Shown here: positions 30,834-39,914 of the stretch, one piece after another | How the letters are laid out: each line of letters begins with the position of its first letter | How positions within the stretch are numbered: position 1 is the stretch's first letter | Source: Nonomuraea aridisoli | GTDB lineage: Bacteria > Actinomycetota > Actinomycetes > Streptosporangiales > Streptosporangiaceae | Length of the DNA stretch: 64,000 nucleotides | NCBI RefSeq assembly: GCF_003236395.1 | Contig: NZ_POUD01000006.1 | Span: 22,154-86,153 of the forward strand | Direction of reading: 5' to 3' | Made by a program: the position numbers and the translations under genes | Notes under the pieces: generated by a model | The model's database searches: none | What the model was told of the DNA's origin: nothing | Seen by the model: the letters and a program-made list of their open reading frames with translations, nothing else

Positions 30834-31935
30834 TCACCAGCTCGCGCGTGGTGTTGTTGAGGAGCTCGACGCCGTCCTCGGTGCACACGACGATGTCCTC
30901 GATGCGGGCGCCGTGGCGGCCGGCCAGGTAGATGCCCGGCTCCACCGAGAACGCGAACCCGGCCTCCAGCGGCTCGCCGTTGCCCGCCACGATGTACGGG
31001 TCCTCGTGCCCCTCGATGCCGATGCCGTGGCCGGTGCGGTGGATGAAGTACTCGCCGTACCCGGCCTCGGCGATGACGTCGCGCGCGGCGGCGTCGACCG
31101 ACTCGCACGACACCCCGGGCCGCACCGCCGCGCAGGACGCCTCCTGGGCGCGGCGCAGCACCTCGTAGTACGCGGTGAAGTCCGCGGGCGGCTCGCCCAC
31201 GCTGTAGGTGCGCGTGGAGTCGGAGCAGTAGCCGTTGGGCAGGTGGCCGCCGATGTCGACCACGACCGGCTCACCGGCCTGGATGACCCGGTCGGAGACG
31301 TCGTGGTGCGGGCTCGCGCCGTTGGGCCCGGAGGCGACGATCACGAAGTCGGCGGCGGCGTGCCCGGAGGCCAGGATCGCCTCGGCGATGTCGCGGGCCA
31401 CCTCCCGCTCGGTGCGCCCGGCCCGCAGGAACTCCGGCACCTGCCGGTGCACCGCGTCGATGGCCGCCCCCGCCTCACGCAGCGCGGCCACCTCGGCGGG
31501 CGACTTGCGCATGCGCAGCTCACGCAGCACGCTGCCGGCCAGCACCTGCTCGGCGCCCGGCAGCGCGTCGCGGAAGCGCAACGACGCCATCGCCCACATG
31601 CGGTCGGCCAGACCCACCTTGGCCACGCGGCCCAGCCGCGCCGCGGCGATCGCGTACGGGTCGTCGGTCTCGTCCCACGCCACGAACTCCAGCCCCAGAC
31701 GGGAGGCCGGCGAGGCCTGCGCGGCGGGCAGCTCCAGCCGGGGCACCATCATGTACGCCTCGCCGGAGGCGGGCACCACGAGGCACGTAAGCCGCTCCAG
31801 CTGCTTGGCGTCGTAACCGCTGACGTAGCGGAGGTCGGGACCGGGCGTCAGGAGCAGGGCGTCGAGGCCGGCCTTGGCGGTGGCCTCCTGAACGGCGGCC
31901 AGGCGGGACACGGGATACAGGTCTGAGGACGTCAC
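30826..31935 (-). CDS. M24 family metallopeptidase (Xaa-Pro aminopeptidase-like)
   Basis: A 369-residue protein with an N-terminal creatinase/prolidase domain (residues 1-130) and a pita-bread catalytic domain. The five metal ligands are visible: VVDIGG, SDSTRTY, HGIGIEGHE, VEPGIY and ARIEDIV. It should remove N-terminal residues before proline or cleave X-Pro dipeptides in the cytoplasm. It converges on the HD pseudogene with an 8-base overlap at the 3' ends. Confidence 0.92.
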   Translation of the reverse strand: MTSSDLYPVSRLAAVQEATAKAGLDALLLTPGPDLRYVSGYDAKQLERLTCLVVPASGEAYMMVPRLELPAAQASPASRLGLEFVAWDETDDPYAIAAARLGRVAKVGLADRMWAMASLRFRDALPGAEQVLAGSVLRELRMRKSPAEVAALREAGAAIDAVHRQVPEFLRAGRTEREVARDIAEAILASGHAAADFVIVASGPNGASPHHDVSDRVIQAGEPVVVDIGGHLPNGYCSDSTRTYSVGEPPADFTAYYEVLRRAQEASCAAVRPGVSCESVDAAARDVIAEAGYGEYFIHRTGHGIGIEGHEDPYIVAGNGEPLEAGFAFSVEPGIYLAGRHGARIEDIVVCTEDGVELLNNTTRELVII

Positions 31936-32077
31936 AGGCTCAATCTACTCGTAATGGCGCCGCCTAAAATCCGCGAAAAGGACTCACAACACGGCCGCCC
32001 ATCACCACGCTGCGCACATCACCGACCACGTATTGTGGGGCCAATTGTCCAGTTCCACTGCGCTTTGAGAGTGAGAC

Positions 32078-33271
32078 ATGGTCGACGTCATTGGCGCGGC
32101 CGGGCTGCTCGGGGCCGAGCCCGACGCCGAGATGCTCGCCGTACGGCTGGCGCACGCCCAACGGCTCGGCAACATGGGCTGGGCGGAGTGGCACCTGCAC
32201 ACCGGCGAGACCGTCTGGTCGGAGCAGGTGTACGCCATCTTCGGCCGCGACCCCGGCCATGGCCCGATCGCCCTGCCCGACCTGGCCGAGCACGTCGAGC
32301 CCGGCGACGCGGCCACGCTCGACCGCCTGCTCTGGTCGGTGCTGCAGGGCGAGGAGCCGGTGCAGGCGGAGTTCCGCATCCGGCGCGGCCCCGGCGACCT
32401 GCGCGACCTGCGGGTGGTGCTGGAGCCGCTGGCCGGCCCCGGCGGCCCGGTCGGCATGCACGGAGTCATCCAGGACATCACCGGCCGCCGCCGCGCCGAG
32501 CGCATGGTCTCGGAGTCGCGCCGCCAGCTCCTGGAGGCCCGCGAGCGGGCCGCCGAGGAACGTCACGTCATGCTCGCCCTGCGCGAGGCCATCCTGCCCG
32601 CGCCCGCGGGCTGCCTCGACCTGCCGAACACCGGCATCGCGGTCCGTTACGTGCCGGCCGAGAAGACCGCGAACCTCGGCGGCGACTGGTTCGAGGCCGC
32701 CCAGGCCCCCGACGGCCGCCTGCTGCTGGCCATCGGCGACGTCTCCGGCCACGGCCTGCCCGCGATCTCGCGCATGGCCCAGCTGCGCCACGCCCTGGTG
32801 GGCCTGGCCATGACCGGGCAGGCCGCCAACCGGCTGCTCGACTGGCTGAACGAGCTCGTCCTGCACCAGCTCACCGACACCACGGCGACCGCCGTCATCG
32901 GCCACCTCGACCCGGAGACCCGGGTGTTCGCCTGGGCCCAGGCCGGCAACCTGGCGCCGATCCTGGTGCGCGACGGCGCGGCCGCCCATCTCGGCCAGCC
33001 GCGCGGCGTGCTGCTCGGCGCCGTCTCCGGGCGGCCGTACGAACTGGCCACGACCCGGCTGCTGCCCGGCGACGTGCTGCTGATGTTCACCGACGGGCTG
33101 GTCGAGCGGCGCACCCGCGACATCGAGGCCGGTCTCGCGCTGGCCCTGGCCGCCGCCCGCCGGATCCGGGGCGAGGACCTCGACGGCGGGCTCGACCGCC
33201 TGCTCGCCGACATCGGCGGCCCCAACCCGGAAGACGACGCGTGCCTGCTCGGGGTGGGCATACTGGGCTAG
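32078..33271 (+). CDS. PAS-containing SpoIIE-type PP2C phosphatase
   Basis: A 397-residue protein: a PAS-like sensor (residues about 25-135, with WSEQVYAIFGRDPGHG and the closing GVIQDITGRRRAE), a linking helix, and a C-terminal SpoIIE/RsbU phosphatase domain with NLGGDWFEA, IGDVSGHGLPA and LMFTDGLVERR. Such phosphatases dephosphorylate anti-anti-sigma factors in partner-switching pathways. No RsbV/RsbW gene adjoins. The next gene starts inside its stop codon (TAGTG). Confidence 0.92.
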   Translation: MVDVIGAAGLLGAEPDAEMLAVRLAHAQRLGNMGWAEWHLHTGETVWSEQVYAIFGRDPGHGPIALPDLAEHVEPGDAATLDRLLWSVLQGEEPVQAEFRIRRGPGDLRDLRVVLEPLAGPGGPVGMHGVIQDITGRRRAERMVSESRRQLLEARERAAEERHVMLALREAILPAPAGCLDLPNTGIAVRYVPAEKTANLGGDWFEAAQAPDGRLLLAIGDVSGHGLPAISRMAQLRHALVGLAMTGQAANRLLDWLNELVLHQLTDTTATAVIGHLDPETRVFAWAQAGNLAPILVRDGAAAHLGQPRGVLLGAVSGRPYELATTRLLPGDVLLMFTDGLVERRTRDIEAGLALALAAARRIRGEDLDGGLDRLLADIGGPNPEDDACLLGVGILG

Positions 33272-34170
33272 TGCTGATGCTTCTGGACACCCCGTCCCTC
33301 TACTTCCGCGCCTTCTACGGAGTCCCGGAGTCGATCAAGGCTCCGGACGGCTCCCCGATCAACGCGGTACGCGGCCTCATCGACATGATCGCCACCCTCG
33401 TCCGCACCCACTCCCCCGCCGAGCTCGTGGCCACCATGGACGCCGACTGGCGGCCGGCGTTCCGGGTGGCGGCGATCCCGACGTACAAGGCGCACCGGGT
33501 GGCCGAGGGCGACGCCGAGGAGGTGCCCGACGCGCTCGTGCCGCAGATCGCGGTGATCGAGGAGGTGCTCGACGCCGTCGGCATCGCCCGCCTGGAGTCG
33601 CCCGGCTACGAGGCCGACGACGTGATCGGCACGCTCACCCACCGGGCCTCGGGCGCGGTCGACATCGTCACCGGCGACCGCGACCTGTTCCAGCTGGTCG
33701 ACGACGCGCGGCCGGTGCGCGTGCTCTACACCGCGCGCGGCATCCGCAACCTGCAGATCGTCGACGAGGCGTTCGTCACCGCCAAGTACGGCATCCCCGG
33801 CCGCGCGTACGCCGACTTCGCCACGCTGCGCGGCGACCCCAGTGACGGCCTGCCCGGCGTGCCCGGCGTCGGCGAGAAGACGGCCGCCGCCCTGATCACC
33901 CGCTTCGGCTCGCTGGAGGCGCTGCTCGACGCCCTCGACGCGGGCTCGGCCGACGGTTTCCCGGCCGGCAGCCGCACCCGCCTGGCCGCCGCCCGCGACT
34001 ACCTGCGGGCCGCCCCGGCGGTCGTCGCGGTGGCCCGCGACGCCCCGCTGCCGGCCGCCGACCTGACGCTGCCGGCCAAGCCGCGCGACCCGGAGGCGCT
34101 CGTCCGCCTGGCCGACCGCCACGGCCTCGACAGCCCGCTCAACCGCCTGCTCGACGCCCTTGGCGGCTGA
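33271..34170 (+). CDS. 5'-3' exonuclease (PolI N-domain/FEN-like)
   Basis: A 299-residue stand-alone 5'-nuclease. Metal-site residues appear in LLDTPSLYFRAFYG, YEADDVIGTL and VTGDRDLFQLV, and the H3TH DNA-binding loop in GLPGVPGVGEKTAAALI. Such enzymes process RNA primers or flap DNA. The GTG overlaps the phosphatase stop, with ATG at 33277 as alternative. Ends 3 bases from the convergent menD stop. Confidence 0.92.
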   Translation: MLMLLDTPSLYFRAFYGVPESIKAPDGSPINAVRGLIDMIATLVRTHSPAELVATMDADWRPAFRVAAIPTYKAHRVAEGDAEEVPDALVPQIAVIEEVLDAVGIARLESPGYEADDVIGTLTHRASGAVDIVTGDRDLFQLVDDARPVRVLYTARGIRNLQIVDEAFVTAKYGIPGRAYADFATLRGDPSDGLPGVPGVGEKTAAALITRFGSLEALLDALDAGSADGFPAGSRTRLAAARDYLRAAPAVVAVARDAPLPAADLTLPAKPRDPEALVRLADRHGLDSPLNRLLDALGG

Positions 34171-34173
34171 GCC

Positions 34174-35835
34174 TCAGCCCGCCAGACACTCCCGTACGGC
34201 CTGCTGCGCGGCCTCGGTGAGGCGGGCGTGCACGAGCGCGTTCTCCTCGCGGTCGGTGCGCACCTCCACCACCCGCGGCCCCTCGCCGCGCAGCGCCTTG
34301 GGCAGCTCGCTGACGTCGCCCACCAGCGTGTACGGCGTGCCCGTCGCCGCGGCGACGTAGCCGAGGTCCACGCCGTGCGGCGTGCCGAAGACCCGTTCGA
34401 ACGGGTCGCGCACGGCCGCCTGCGGCAGCAGCGAGAAGATGCCGCCCCCGTCGTTGTTGACCACCACGAGGCACAGGTCGGGCCGCGGCTCGCGGGGCCC
34501 GAGCACGAGCCCGTTCTGGTCGTGCAGGAACGACAGGTCGCCCATCAGCGCGTACGACGGCCCGTTGTGGGCCAGCGCCGCCCCCATCGCGGTGGACACC
34601 AGCCCGTCGATGCCGGAGGCTCCCCGGTTGGCCATGAGCCGCAGGCCGCGCCGGGGCCGCATGGCCTGGTCGAGGTCGCGGATCGGCATCGAGGAGCCGC
34701 AGAACAGCAGCGAGCCGTTCGGCAGCGCGTCGGCCAGGTCGCGGGCGATGCGCGGCTCGCTGGTGCCCGACAGGTCGAGCACCTCGTCCACCGCCGCCCT
34801 GGCCGCCCGGTCGGCCTGCCGCCAGGCGTTCAGCCAGCCGTCGTCGCCCGCGGCGACCGGGATCTCCACGGCCTGCGCCACCTGCGTGGCCGAGCGGGTC
34901 GGGTCGGGCCAGCGGTCGAGGCCGGGCGCGACCACGATGTGCTCGCCGGCCTGCCGCAGCCAGGCCAGCAGCGGCTTCGACAGCCCGGGGCGGCCCAGCG
35001 TGACGACCACGTCGGGCCGGTGGGCGTCGGCGAACTCCGGCGTGCCCAGCAGGTGGTGGTAGGTGGAGACGGCGTGGTCGCCGTAGCGCGCGCCGCCGTT
35101 CGGCTCCGACAACACCGGCCAGCCGGCCATGCCGGCCGCCGCGACGTAACGGCGCACGTTGGCGGCGCCGTCGCCGACCACGAGCACGCCGCGCCGGGTG
35201 GGCGGCAGGTGCAGGGCGACGGGCGGCGGCGCGACGCGGGCGCGCACCCACGGGCCGCCCGCGGCGCCCTCCAGCGGCTCGCTCCAGCCCGGGTCGCCGT
35301 CGGGGACGAGCGGCTCCCTGAAGGCCAGGTTGAGGTGGACGGGGCCCGGGTCGTACGGGCCGGCGGCGCGCTGGTAGGCGCGGCAGGCCAGCGACCGCCA
35401 GTAGGCCACCTGGCCGGGGCGGTCCTCCGGCACGCCGACCTCGGCGAACCAGCGGGCCGCGGCGCCGTACAGCTTGAGCTGGTCGATCGTCTGGTTGGCG
35501 CCGGTGCCGCGCAGCTCGGGCGGGCGGTCGGCGGTCAGCACGAGCAGCGGGACGCCGGACTCGGCGGCCTCGATCACGGCCGGATGGAAGTTGGCGGCGG
35601 CGGTGCCGGAGGAGCAGATCAGCGCGACCGGCCGCTCGGAGCGCCTGGCCAGCCCCAGCGCCAGGAACGACGCCGAGCGCTCGTCGATGCGGACGTGCAG
35701 CCGCACCCGCGACTCGGCGTGCAGCGCCATGGCCAGCGGGGCCGAGCGGGAGCCGGGGGCGAGCACCACGTCGGTCAGGCCGCAGCGCACCAGCTCGTCG
35801 ATCAGCACCGTGGCCAGCGCGGTGGCGGGGTTCAA
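34174..35835 (-). CDS. menD: 2-succinyl-5-enolpyruvyl-6-hydroxy-3-cyclohexene-1-carboxylate synthase
   Basis: A 553-residue thiamine-diphosphate enzyme with the N-terminal APGSRSAPLA motif of MenD, the conserved SSGTAAANFHPAV, and the ThDP/Mg motif GDLSFLHDQNG...VVNNDGG. It condenses isochorismate with 2-oxoglutarate in menaquinone synthesis. The start is TTG at 35835 with AGGAGG 8 bases upstream; this TTG overlaps the menC stop (TTGA). A GTG 30 bases earlier is possible but lacks a binding site. Confidence 0.95.
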   Translation of the reverse strand: MNPATALATVLIDELVRCGLTDVVLAPGSRSAPLAMALHAESRVRLHVRIDERSASFLALGLARRSERPVALICSSGTAAANFHPAVIEAAESGVPLLVLTADRPPELRGTGANQTIDQLKLYGAAARWFAEVGVPEDRPGQVAYWRSLACRAYQRAAGPYDPGPVHLNLAFREPLVPDGDPGWSEPLEGAAGGPWVRARVAPPPVALHLPPTRRGVLVVGDGAANVRRYVAAAGMAGWPVLSEPNGGARYGDHAVSTYHHLLGTPEFADAHRPDVVVTLGRPGLSKPLLAWLRQAGEHIVVAPGLDRWPDPTRSATQVAQAVEIPVAAGDDGWLNAWRQADRAARAAVDEVLDLSGTSEPRIARDLADALPNGSLLFCGSSMPIRDLDQAMRPRRGLRLMANRGASGIDGLVSTAMGAALAHNGPSYALMGDLSFLHDQNGLVLGPREPRPDLCLVVVNNDGGGIFSLLPQAAVRDPFERVFGTPHGVDLGYVAAATGTPYTLVGDVSELPKALRGEGPRVVEVRTDREENALVHARLTEAAQQAVRECLAG

Positions 35836-36758
35836 CGTGACGCCTCCTGCATCCGGCGAAGCCACTGGGGAGATTCGATCTCAAATGCCGACAAATGCTG
35901 AAAATTCACCGTGGGGCGCCGGACCGCCAGTTCGCCGTTCACCGGCACCAGCGAGTCCTCCACCACGTCGCCCGTCAGCAGGGACATCGTGCCGAGCCCG
36001 CACGCGTACGGCAGCGACGGCAGCGCCGCCGCCAGCGCCACCCCCGCGGCCAGCCCCACGGACGTCTCCACCGCGCTGGAGACCACCGCGGGCAGCCCGC
36101 ACGCCTCCACCACGCGCAGCGCCGCGCGCACCCCGCCGAGCGGCTGCACCTTGACCACGGCGATGTCGGCGGCCCCGGCCGCCCGCACCCGCAGCGGATC
36201 CTCCGCCCGGCGGATGGACTCGTCGGCCGCGATCGGCACGTCGCACGCCCGGCGCACCGCCGCCAGCTCCTCGAGCGTGGCGCACGGCTGCTCGGCGTAT
36301 TCCAGGTCGAAGCGGTCGAGCCGCTTGAGCCGCCGCACGGCCTCGTCGACCTCCCAGGCGCCGTTGACGTCGACGCGCAGCTTGCCCGCCGGGCCCAGCG
36401 CGTCGCGTACGGCCTCCACCCGGGCCACGTCGTCGTCGAACGTCTGGCCGCGCTCGGCCACCTTCACCTTCGCCGTGCCGCATCCGGAGCGGCGCACGAT
36501 GTCGTGGGCCTGCTCGGGGCCGACCGCGGGCACGGTCGCGTTGACCGGCACACGATCGCGCACCGGCTCGGGCCAGCCCTCGAAGGCCGCCTCACGGGCG
36601 CACGCCAGCCAGCGGGCGCACTCGCGCGGGCCGTACTCGGGGAACGGCGAGAACTCGCCCCACCCCGCCGGGCCGTGCAGCAGCACCCCTTCCCTGACGG
36701 TCTGCCCCCGGAACCGCGTACGCATCGGGATGCGGAAGACCACGGGAGAACGCGTCAC
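35832..36758 (-). CDS. menC: o-succinylbenzoate synthase
   Basis: A 308-residue enolase-superfamily enzyme: the catalytic KVKVAE lysines, metal ligands in LRVDVNGAW, LEYAEQP and IAADES, and KVQPLGG. It dehydrates SHCHC to o-succinylbenzoate, the step after MenD in the pathway (after MenH). Start is GTG at 36758 with AGGGAGGG upstream. It precedes menD with a 4-base overlap and is divergent from menE with 48 bases between the starts. Confidence 0.93.
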   Translation of the reverse strand: MTRSPVVFRIPMRTRFRGQTVREGVLLHGPAGWGEFSPFPEYGPRECARWLACAREAAFEGWPEPVRDRVPVNATVPAVGPEQAHDIVRRSGCGTAKVKVAERGQTFDDDVARVEAVRDALGPAGKLRVDVNGAWEVDEAVRRLKRLDRFDLEYAEQPCATLEELAAVRRACDVPIAADESIRRAEDPLRVRAAGAADIAVVKVQPLGGVRAALRVVEACGLPAVVSSAVETSVGLAAGVALAAALPSLPYACGLGTMSLLTGDVVEDSLVPVNGELAVRRPTVNFQHLSAFEIESPQWLRRMQEASR

Positions 36759-36806
36759 GACCCTCCCTGCGCCTGTGTCCGAACTGTCGCCACTAACCTT
36801 ACGAGC

Positions 36807-37955
36807 ATGTGGAGGAACCCGTCGCATCCGGACCGCCCGCTGCACGCCGTCGTGCAGCCTCCGGGCCCTGCCCTCTTCACGGCGATCCGCGACGCGCTCG
36901 ACGGCGACGGCCCGGCCGTGCTCCCTTTGTCACCCGGCCACTCCACCGGCGCGATCGCCTCGCTGCGCCCCACCCACGCCGACGGCGCACCGCTCGACGG
37001 GGGCGTGGGCGTCCCCGGCGACGTCGCGGTCGTCATCGCCACCAGCGGCAGCACCGGCGAGCCCAAGGGCGTGATGTTGTCGGCCACGGCGCTGCGCGCC
37101 TCCGCGGCCGCCTCGCTGCGCCGCGTCGAGGCTTCGAAGGGCGATCGCTGGCTGTGCTGCCTGCCCGTGGCGCACGTCTCCGGCCTGCAGGTGCTCGTCC
37201 GGGCCCTGCTGTGCGAGAGCGAGCCGATCATCCACCCCGGTTTCGACCCGCACGCGGTGTTGTCCTCGGGCGCCGACCACGTCTCGCTCGTGCCGACCCA
37301 GCTCCACCGGCTGGTCGAGCTCGGGGCCGACCTGTCGGTGTTCAGGACCATCCTGCTGGGCGGCGCCGCGCCCCGCGCCGGGCTGCTGGATCAGGCCCGC
37401 GACCTCGGCGCCCGCATCGTGACGACGTACGGGATGAGCGAGACGTGCGGCGGCTGCGTGTACGACGGCCGGCCCCTTTACGGTGTAGATCTCAAGATCG
37501 GGGACGACGGCCTGATCAGGATCTCCGGGCCCGTGCTGTTCTCCGGCTACCGCTTCGCCGACCCGCCCATGCCGCTCGACGGCGGCTGGTTCGTCACCTC
37601 CGATCTGGGCGAGCTGCACGGCGGCCGGCTGCGCGTGCTGGGCCGGGCCGACGACGTCATCAACACCGGCGGCGAGAAGGTCGTGGCGGGCGCCGTGGCC
37701 GCCGTCCTCGCCGCCCACCCCGAGGTGGCCGACGTGGCCGTGATCGGCACGCCCGACCCCGAATGGGGCGAGGCGGTCACCGCCGTCGTGGTCCCCGCCA
37801 GCCCCGACACGCCCCCCACGCTTTCGCAATTGCGGGCATATTGCCGCGATAGGCTTCCCCCGCACGCGGCGCCGCGCGACCTGCGGCTGGTTCCCCGGCT
37901 GCCCCTGCTGCCCAACGGCAAAACCGACCTGATGCGCCTGAAGGCAGGAACCTGA
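36807..37955 (+). CDS. menE: o-succinylbenzoate-CoA ligase
   Basis: A 382-residue acyl-adenylate-forming enzyme. The P-loop-like TSGSTGEPKGV, LLGGAAPRAG, TYGMSETCGGC and C-terminal GRADDVINTGGEKV motifs are all present. Its short length is typical of actinobacterial MenE. It activates o-succinylbenzoate to the CoA thioester. Divergent from menC-menD, so one intergenic region of 48 bases drives both arms. No menB is in the window. Confidence 0.93.
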   Translation: MWRNPSHPDRPLHAVVQPPGPALFTAIRDALDGDGPAVLPLSPGHSTGAIASLRPTHADGAPLDGGVGVPGDVAVVIATSGSTGEPKGVMLSATALRASAAASLRRVEASKGDRWLCCLPVAHVSGLQVLVRALLCESEPIIHPGFDPHAVLSSGADHVSLVPTQLHRLVELGADLSVFRTILLGGAAPRAGLLDQARDLGARIVTTYGMSETCGGCVYDGRPLYGVDLKIGDDGLIRISGPVLFSGYRFADPPMPLDGGWFVTSDLGELHGGRLRVLGRADDVINTGGEKVVAGAVAAVLAAHPEVADVAVIGTPDPEWGEAVTAVVVPASPDTPPTLSQLRAYCRDRLPPHAAPRDLRLVPRLPLLPNGKTDLMRLKAGT

Positions 37956-37998
37956 CGAGTTGCGGCTGCGTCATAGCAGGGAGAAGGAGGGAGCCTTT

Positions 37999-38340
37999 AT
38001 GGACGAGACCCGCAAGATGTGGGCATCCGCGGCCATCGTCGGCGTGATCGTCGTCGGAGGAGCCTCAGTCGCGGCGGCCGCTTCGGCGGGCAAGCTCGAC
38101 CAGGTGGCGAGGGAGACCCGGGCCGTGGTGGAGAAAGCCCCGCAGGGCTCGCCGGCCCCGTCGCAGGACGACCCGGGCGACCCGGGCGACCCGGGCGACC
38201 CGGGCGACATCGTCGTCTCGACGGAGGTCAACCCCAACCCCGGCGAGGTCCTCGAACACTGGACCGACGAGCGCATGGACGCCGCCGAGCCCATGCCGAT
38301 GCCGGTGATCACGTTGGACGAGGACCAGCTGGCGGAATAA
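37999..38340 (+). CDS. small membrane-anchored or secreted DPG-repeat protein
   Basis: A 113-residue protein with one N-terminal hydrophobic stretch (AAIVGVIVVGGASVAAAAS, residues 10-28), an uncleaved anchor or signal peptide, then an acidic extracellular part. Residues about 57-68 are four DPG units, encoded by a perfect 9-bp tandem repeat. AGGAGGG lies 9 bases before the ATG. No known family; the acidic tail ends LDEDQLAE. Confidence 0.75.
   Translation: MDETRKMWASAAIVGVIVVGGASVAAAASAGKLDQVARETRAVVEKAPQGSPAPSQDDPGDPGDPGDPGDIVVSTEVNPNPGEVLEHWTDERMDAAEPMPMPVITLDEDQLAE
38169..38209 (+). repeat. 9-bp tandem repeat encoding DPG units
   Basis: Four consecutive copies of GACCCGGGC, followed by a partial GAC, keep the reading frame and encode Asp-Pro-Gly. 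Copy number may vary by slippage. Confidence 0.85.
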
Positions 38341-38406
38341 CTCCGGGCCGCGCACGGTTGGCATAGTGGGCGTTCTGTCCCTTTCTCTACCCTGCACCGT
38401 GCGCAC

Positions 38407-38432
38407 GGGAACAAATGACGGCGATTGGCGTT
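38407..38432 (+). promoter_or_regulatory. SigR/SigH-like promoter of the sigma factor gene
   Basis: GGGAAC at 38407-38412, then 17 bases, then GTT at 38430-38432 (written as GGAACA-N16-cGTT it fits the SigH consensus). The ATG is 88 bases downstream. Primary or principal-like sigma genes in Streptomyces (hrdB) and Mycobacterium (sigB) also have SigR/SigH or SigE promoters. Confidence 0.6.
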
Positions 38433-38519
38433 ATTGGTACTGGTGCGCCGTGCGGACAACGAAGCCGCCCCACCACAACAAGCCTGATCGCTTCGACTCC
38501 GTACGGAGGAGGTGTCCTC

Positions 38520-39857
38520 ATGCCCAGAACCGCCGTGGCGACCCCACCAGCAACTCTCGACCAGCTCCTTGAACGAGGGCGAGCCCAGGGTCACCTTTCT
38601 CTGGCGGAGCTGCGTGACGCGTTCGCGAAGACAGGCATCAGCCCCTCTGAAGGCCGCACCATCCTGCGCGAGCTGTCAGAGGCCGGCGTGAGCCTGGCCG
38701 CCGAGAACGAGGCGTCCACCAGCGCTGCCCCCAGGAAGACCAGCCAGAAGAAGACGGCGACGACCAGCAAGACCTCGCGCTCGAAGACTACCGGCCGCAA
38801 GGCCGCGGAGGCAAAAACCGCCGACGCCGCCAAGGCCGTCACCCCGTCAGAGCCCAAGCCCGAGCACCTCGAGGACGTCACGGACGACGTCGCGATCACC
38901 GACGAGGACGTCGAGAGCGAGCAGCTCGACCTCGACGACACCCAGTCCGTCATGGGCGACTCGGTGCACACCTATCTGAAGTCCATCGGCCGCCGCACGC
39001 TGCTCACCGCGGCGCAGGAGGTCGAACTGGCCCGCCGGATCGAGGCCGGCCTGTACGCCGAGTACAAGCTGGAGACCCAGCCCGACCTGCCGGAGTCCGT
39101 CAAGGACGACCTGCTCATGGTCGTGGAGGACGGCAAGGAGGCCAAGGACCACATGCTGGAGGCCAACCTCCGCCTGGTGGTCTCGGTGGCCAAGAAGTAC
39201 ACCGACCGCGGCATGTCCCTGCTGGACGTCGTCCAGGAAGGCAACCTGGGGCTGATCAGGGCGGTGGAGAAGTTCGACTACACCAAGGGCTTCAAGTTCT
39301 CCACGTACGCCATGTGGTGGATCAGGCAGGCCATCCAGCGCGGCTTCGCCGACTCGGCGCGGACGATCCGGCTGCCCGTGCACGTGCTGGAGATGCTCTC
39401 GAAGCTGTCGCGGGTCGAGCGTGACATGCACCAGCGCCTGGGCCGCGAGCCCACGCCCGAGGAGCTGGCCGTCGAGCTCGACAAGACCCCCGACCAGATC
39501 GAGGAGCTGCTGCGCACGAGCCGCCAGCCGATCTCGCTGAACGCGACCATCGGCGAGGACGGCGAGACCACGATCGGCGACCTCATCGAGGACGTCGACT
39601 CGCCGGAGGCGTCGGAGATCGTCGACCGCCAGCTGCTGGGCGACCAGCTGCGCGGCGTGCTCGACAACCTCTCGCCGCGCGAGTCGAAGATCATGGCGCT
39701 GCGCTTCGGCCTGGTGGACGGCAAGCCGCACACCCTCGACGAGATCGGCAAGCACCTGGGCCTGACCCGGGAGCGGATCCGCCAGCTGGAGAAGGAGTCG
39801 CTGTCCAAGCTGCGCCACCCGAGCAACACGCGCCCGCTGCTCGACTGGGCCAGCTGA
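38520..39857 (+). CDS. RpoD-family RNA polymerase sigma factor (group 1/2)
   Basis: A 445-residue sigma-70 protein. A short helical N-terminal region (residues 12-60) is followed by a Lys/Thr/Ala-rich linker (about 72-110), region 1.2 ([14 protein letters not shown]), region 2 ([32 protein letters not shown]), region 3 and region 4 ([23 protein letters not shown]). In region 2.4 the Thr that reads the -10 element in E. coli sigma-70 (T440) is Gln, and the C-terminus [10 protein letters not shown] differs from HrdB. It may be a SigB-like principal sigma. GGAGGAGG precedes the ATG. Confidence 0.9.
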   Translation: MPRTAVATPPATLDQLLERGRAQGHLSLAELRDAFAKTGISPSEGRTILRELSEAGVSLAAENEASTSAAPRKTSQKKTATTSKTSRSKTTGRKAAEAKTADAAKAVTPSEPKPEHLEDVTDDVAITDEDVESEQLDLDDTQSVMGDSVHTYLKSIGRRTLLTAAQEVELARRIEAGLYAEYKLETQPDLPESVKDDLLMVVEDGKEAKDHMLEANLRLVVSVAKKYTDRGMSLLDVVQEGNLGLIRAVEKFDYTKGFKFSTYAMWWIRQAIQRGFADSARTIRLPVHVLEMLSKLSRVERDMHQRLGREPTPEELAVELDKTPDQIEELLRTSRQPISLNATIGEDGETTIGDLIEDVDSPEASEIVDRQLLGDQLRGVLDNLSPRESKIMALRFGLVDGKPHTLDEIGKHLGLTRERIRQLEKESLSKLRHPSNTRPLLDWAS

Positions 39858-39868
39858 CCGGCACACCG

Positions 39869-39899
39869 AAGAGCCCCGGCCTCCCCGGCCGGGGCTCTT
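39869..39899 (+). terminator. bidirectional terminator after the sigma gene
   Basis: A perfect 13-bp stem (arms AAGAGCCCCGGCC and GGCCGGGGCTCTT) with a 5-base loop, 11 bases past the stop. T-rich sequence follows on both strands, so it can also end the leftward gene starting at 40313. Confidence 0.9.
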
Positions 39900-39914
39900 T
39901 CGTGTGCGGGGACG

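Noticed and set aside
36759..36845. A longer menC start with residues MQRAVRMRRVPPHARK
   Set aside because: It would overlap the menE start, has no ribosome binding site, and the GTG at 36758 has a strong one.
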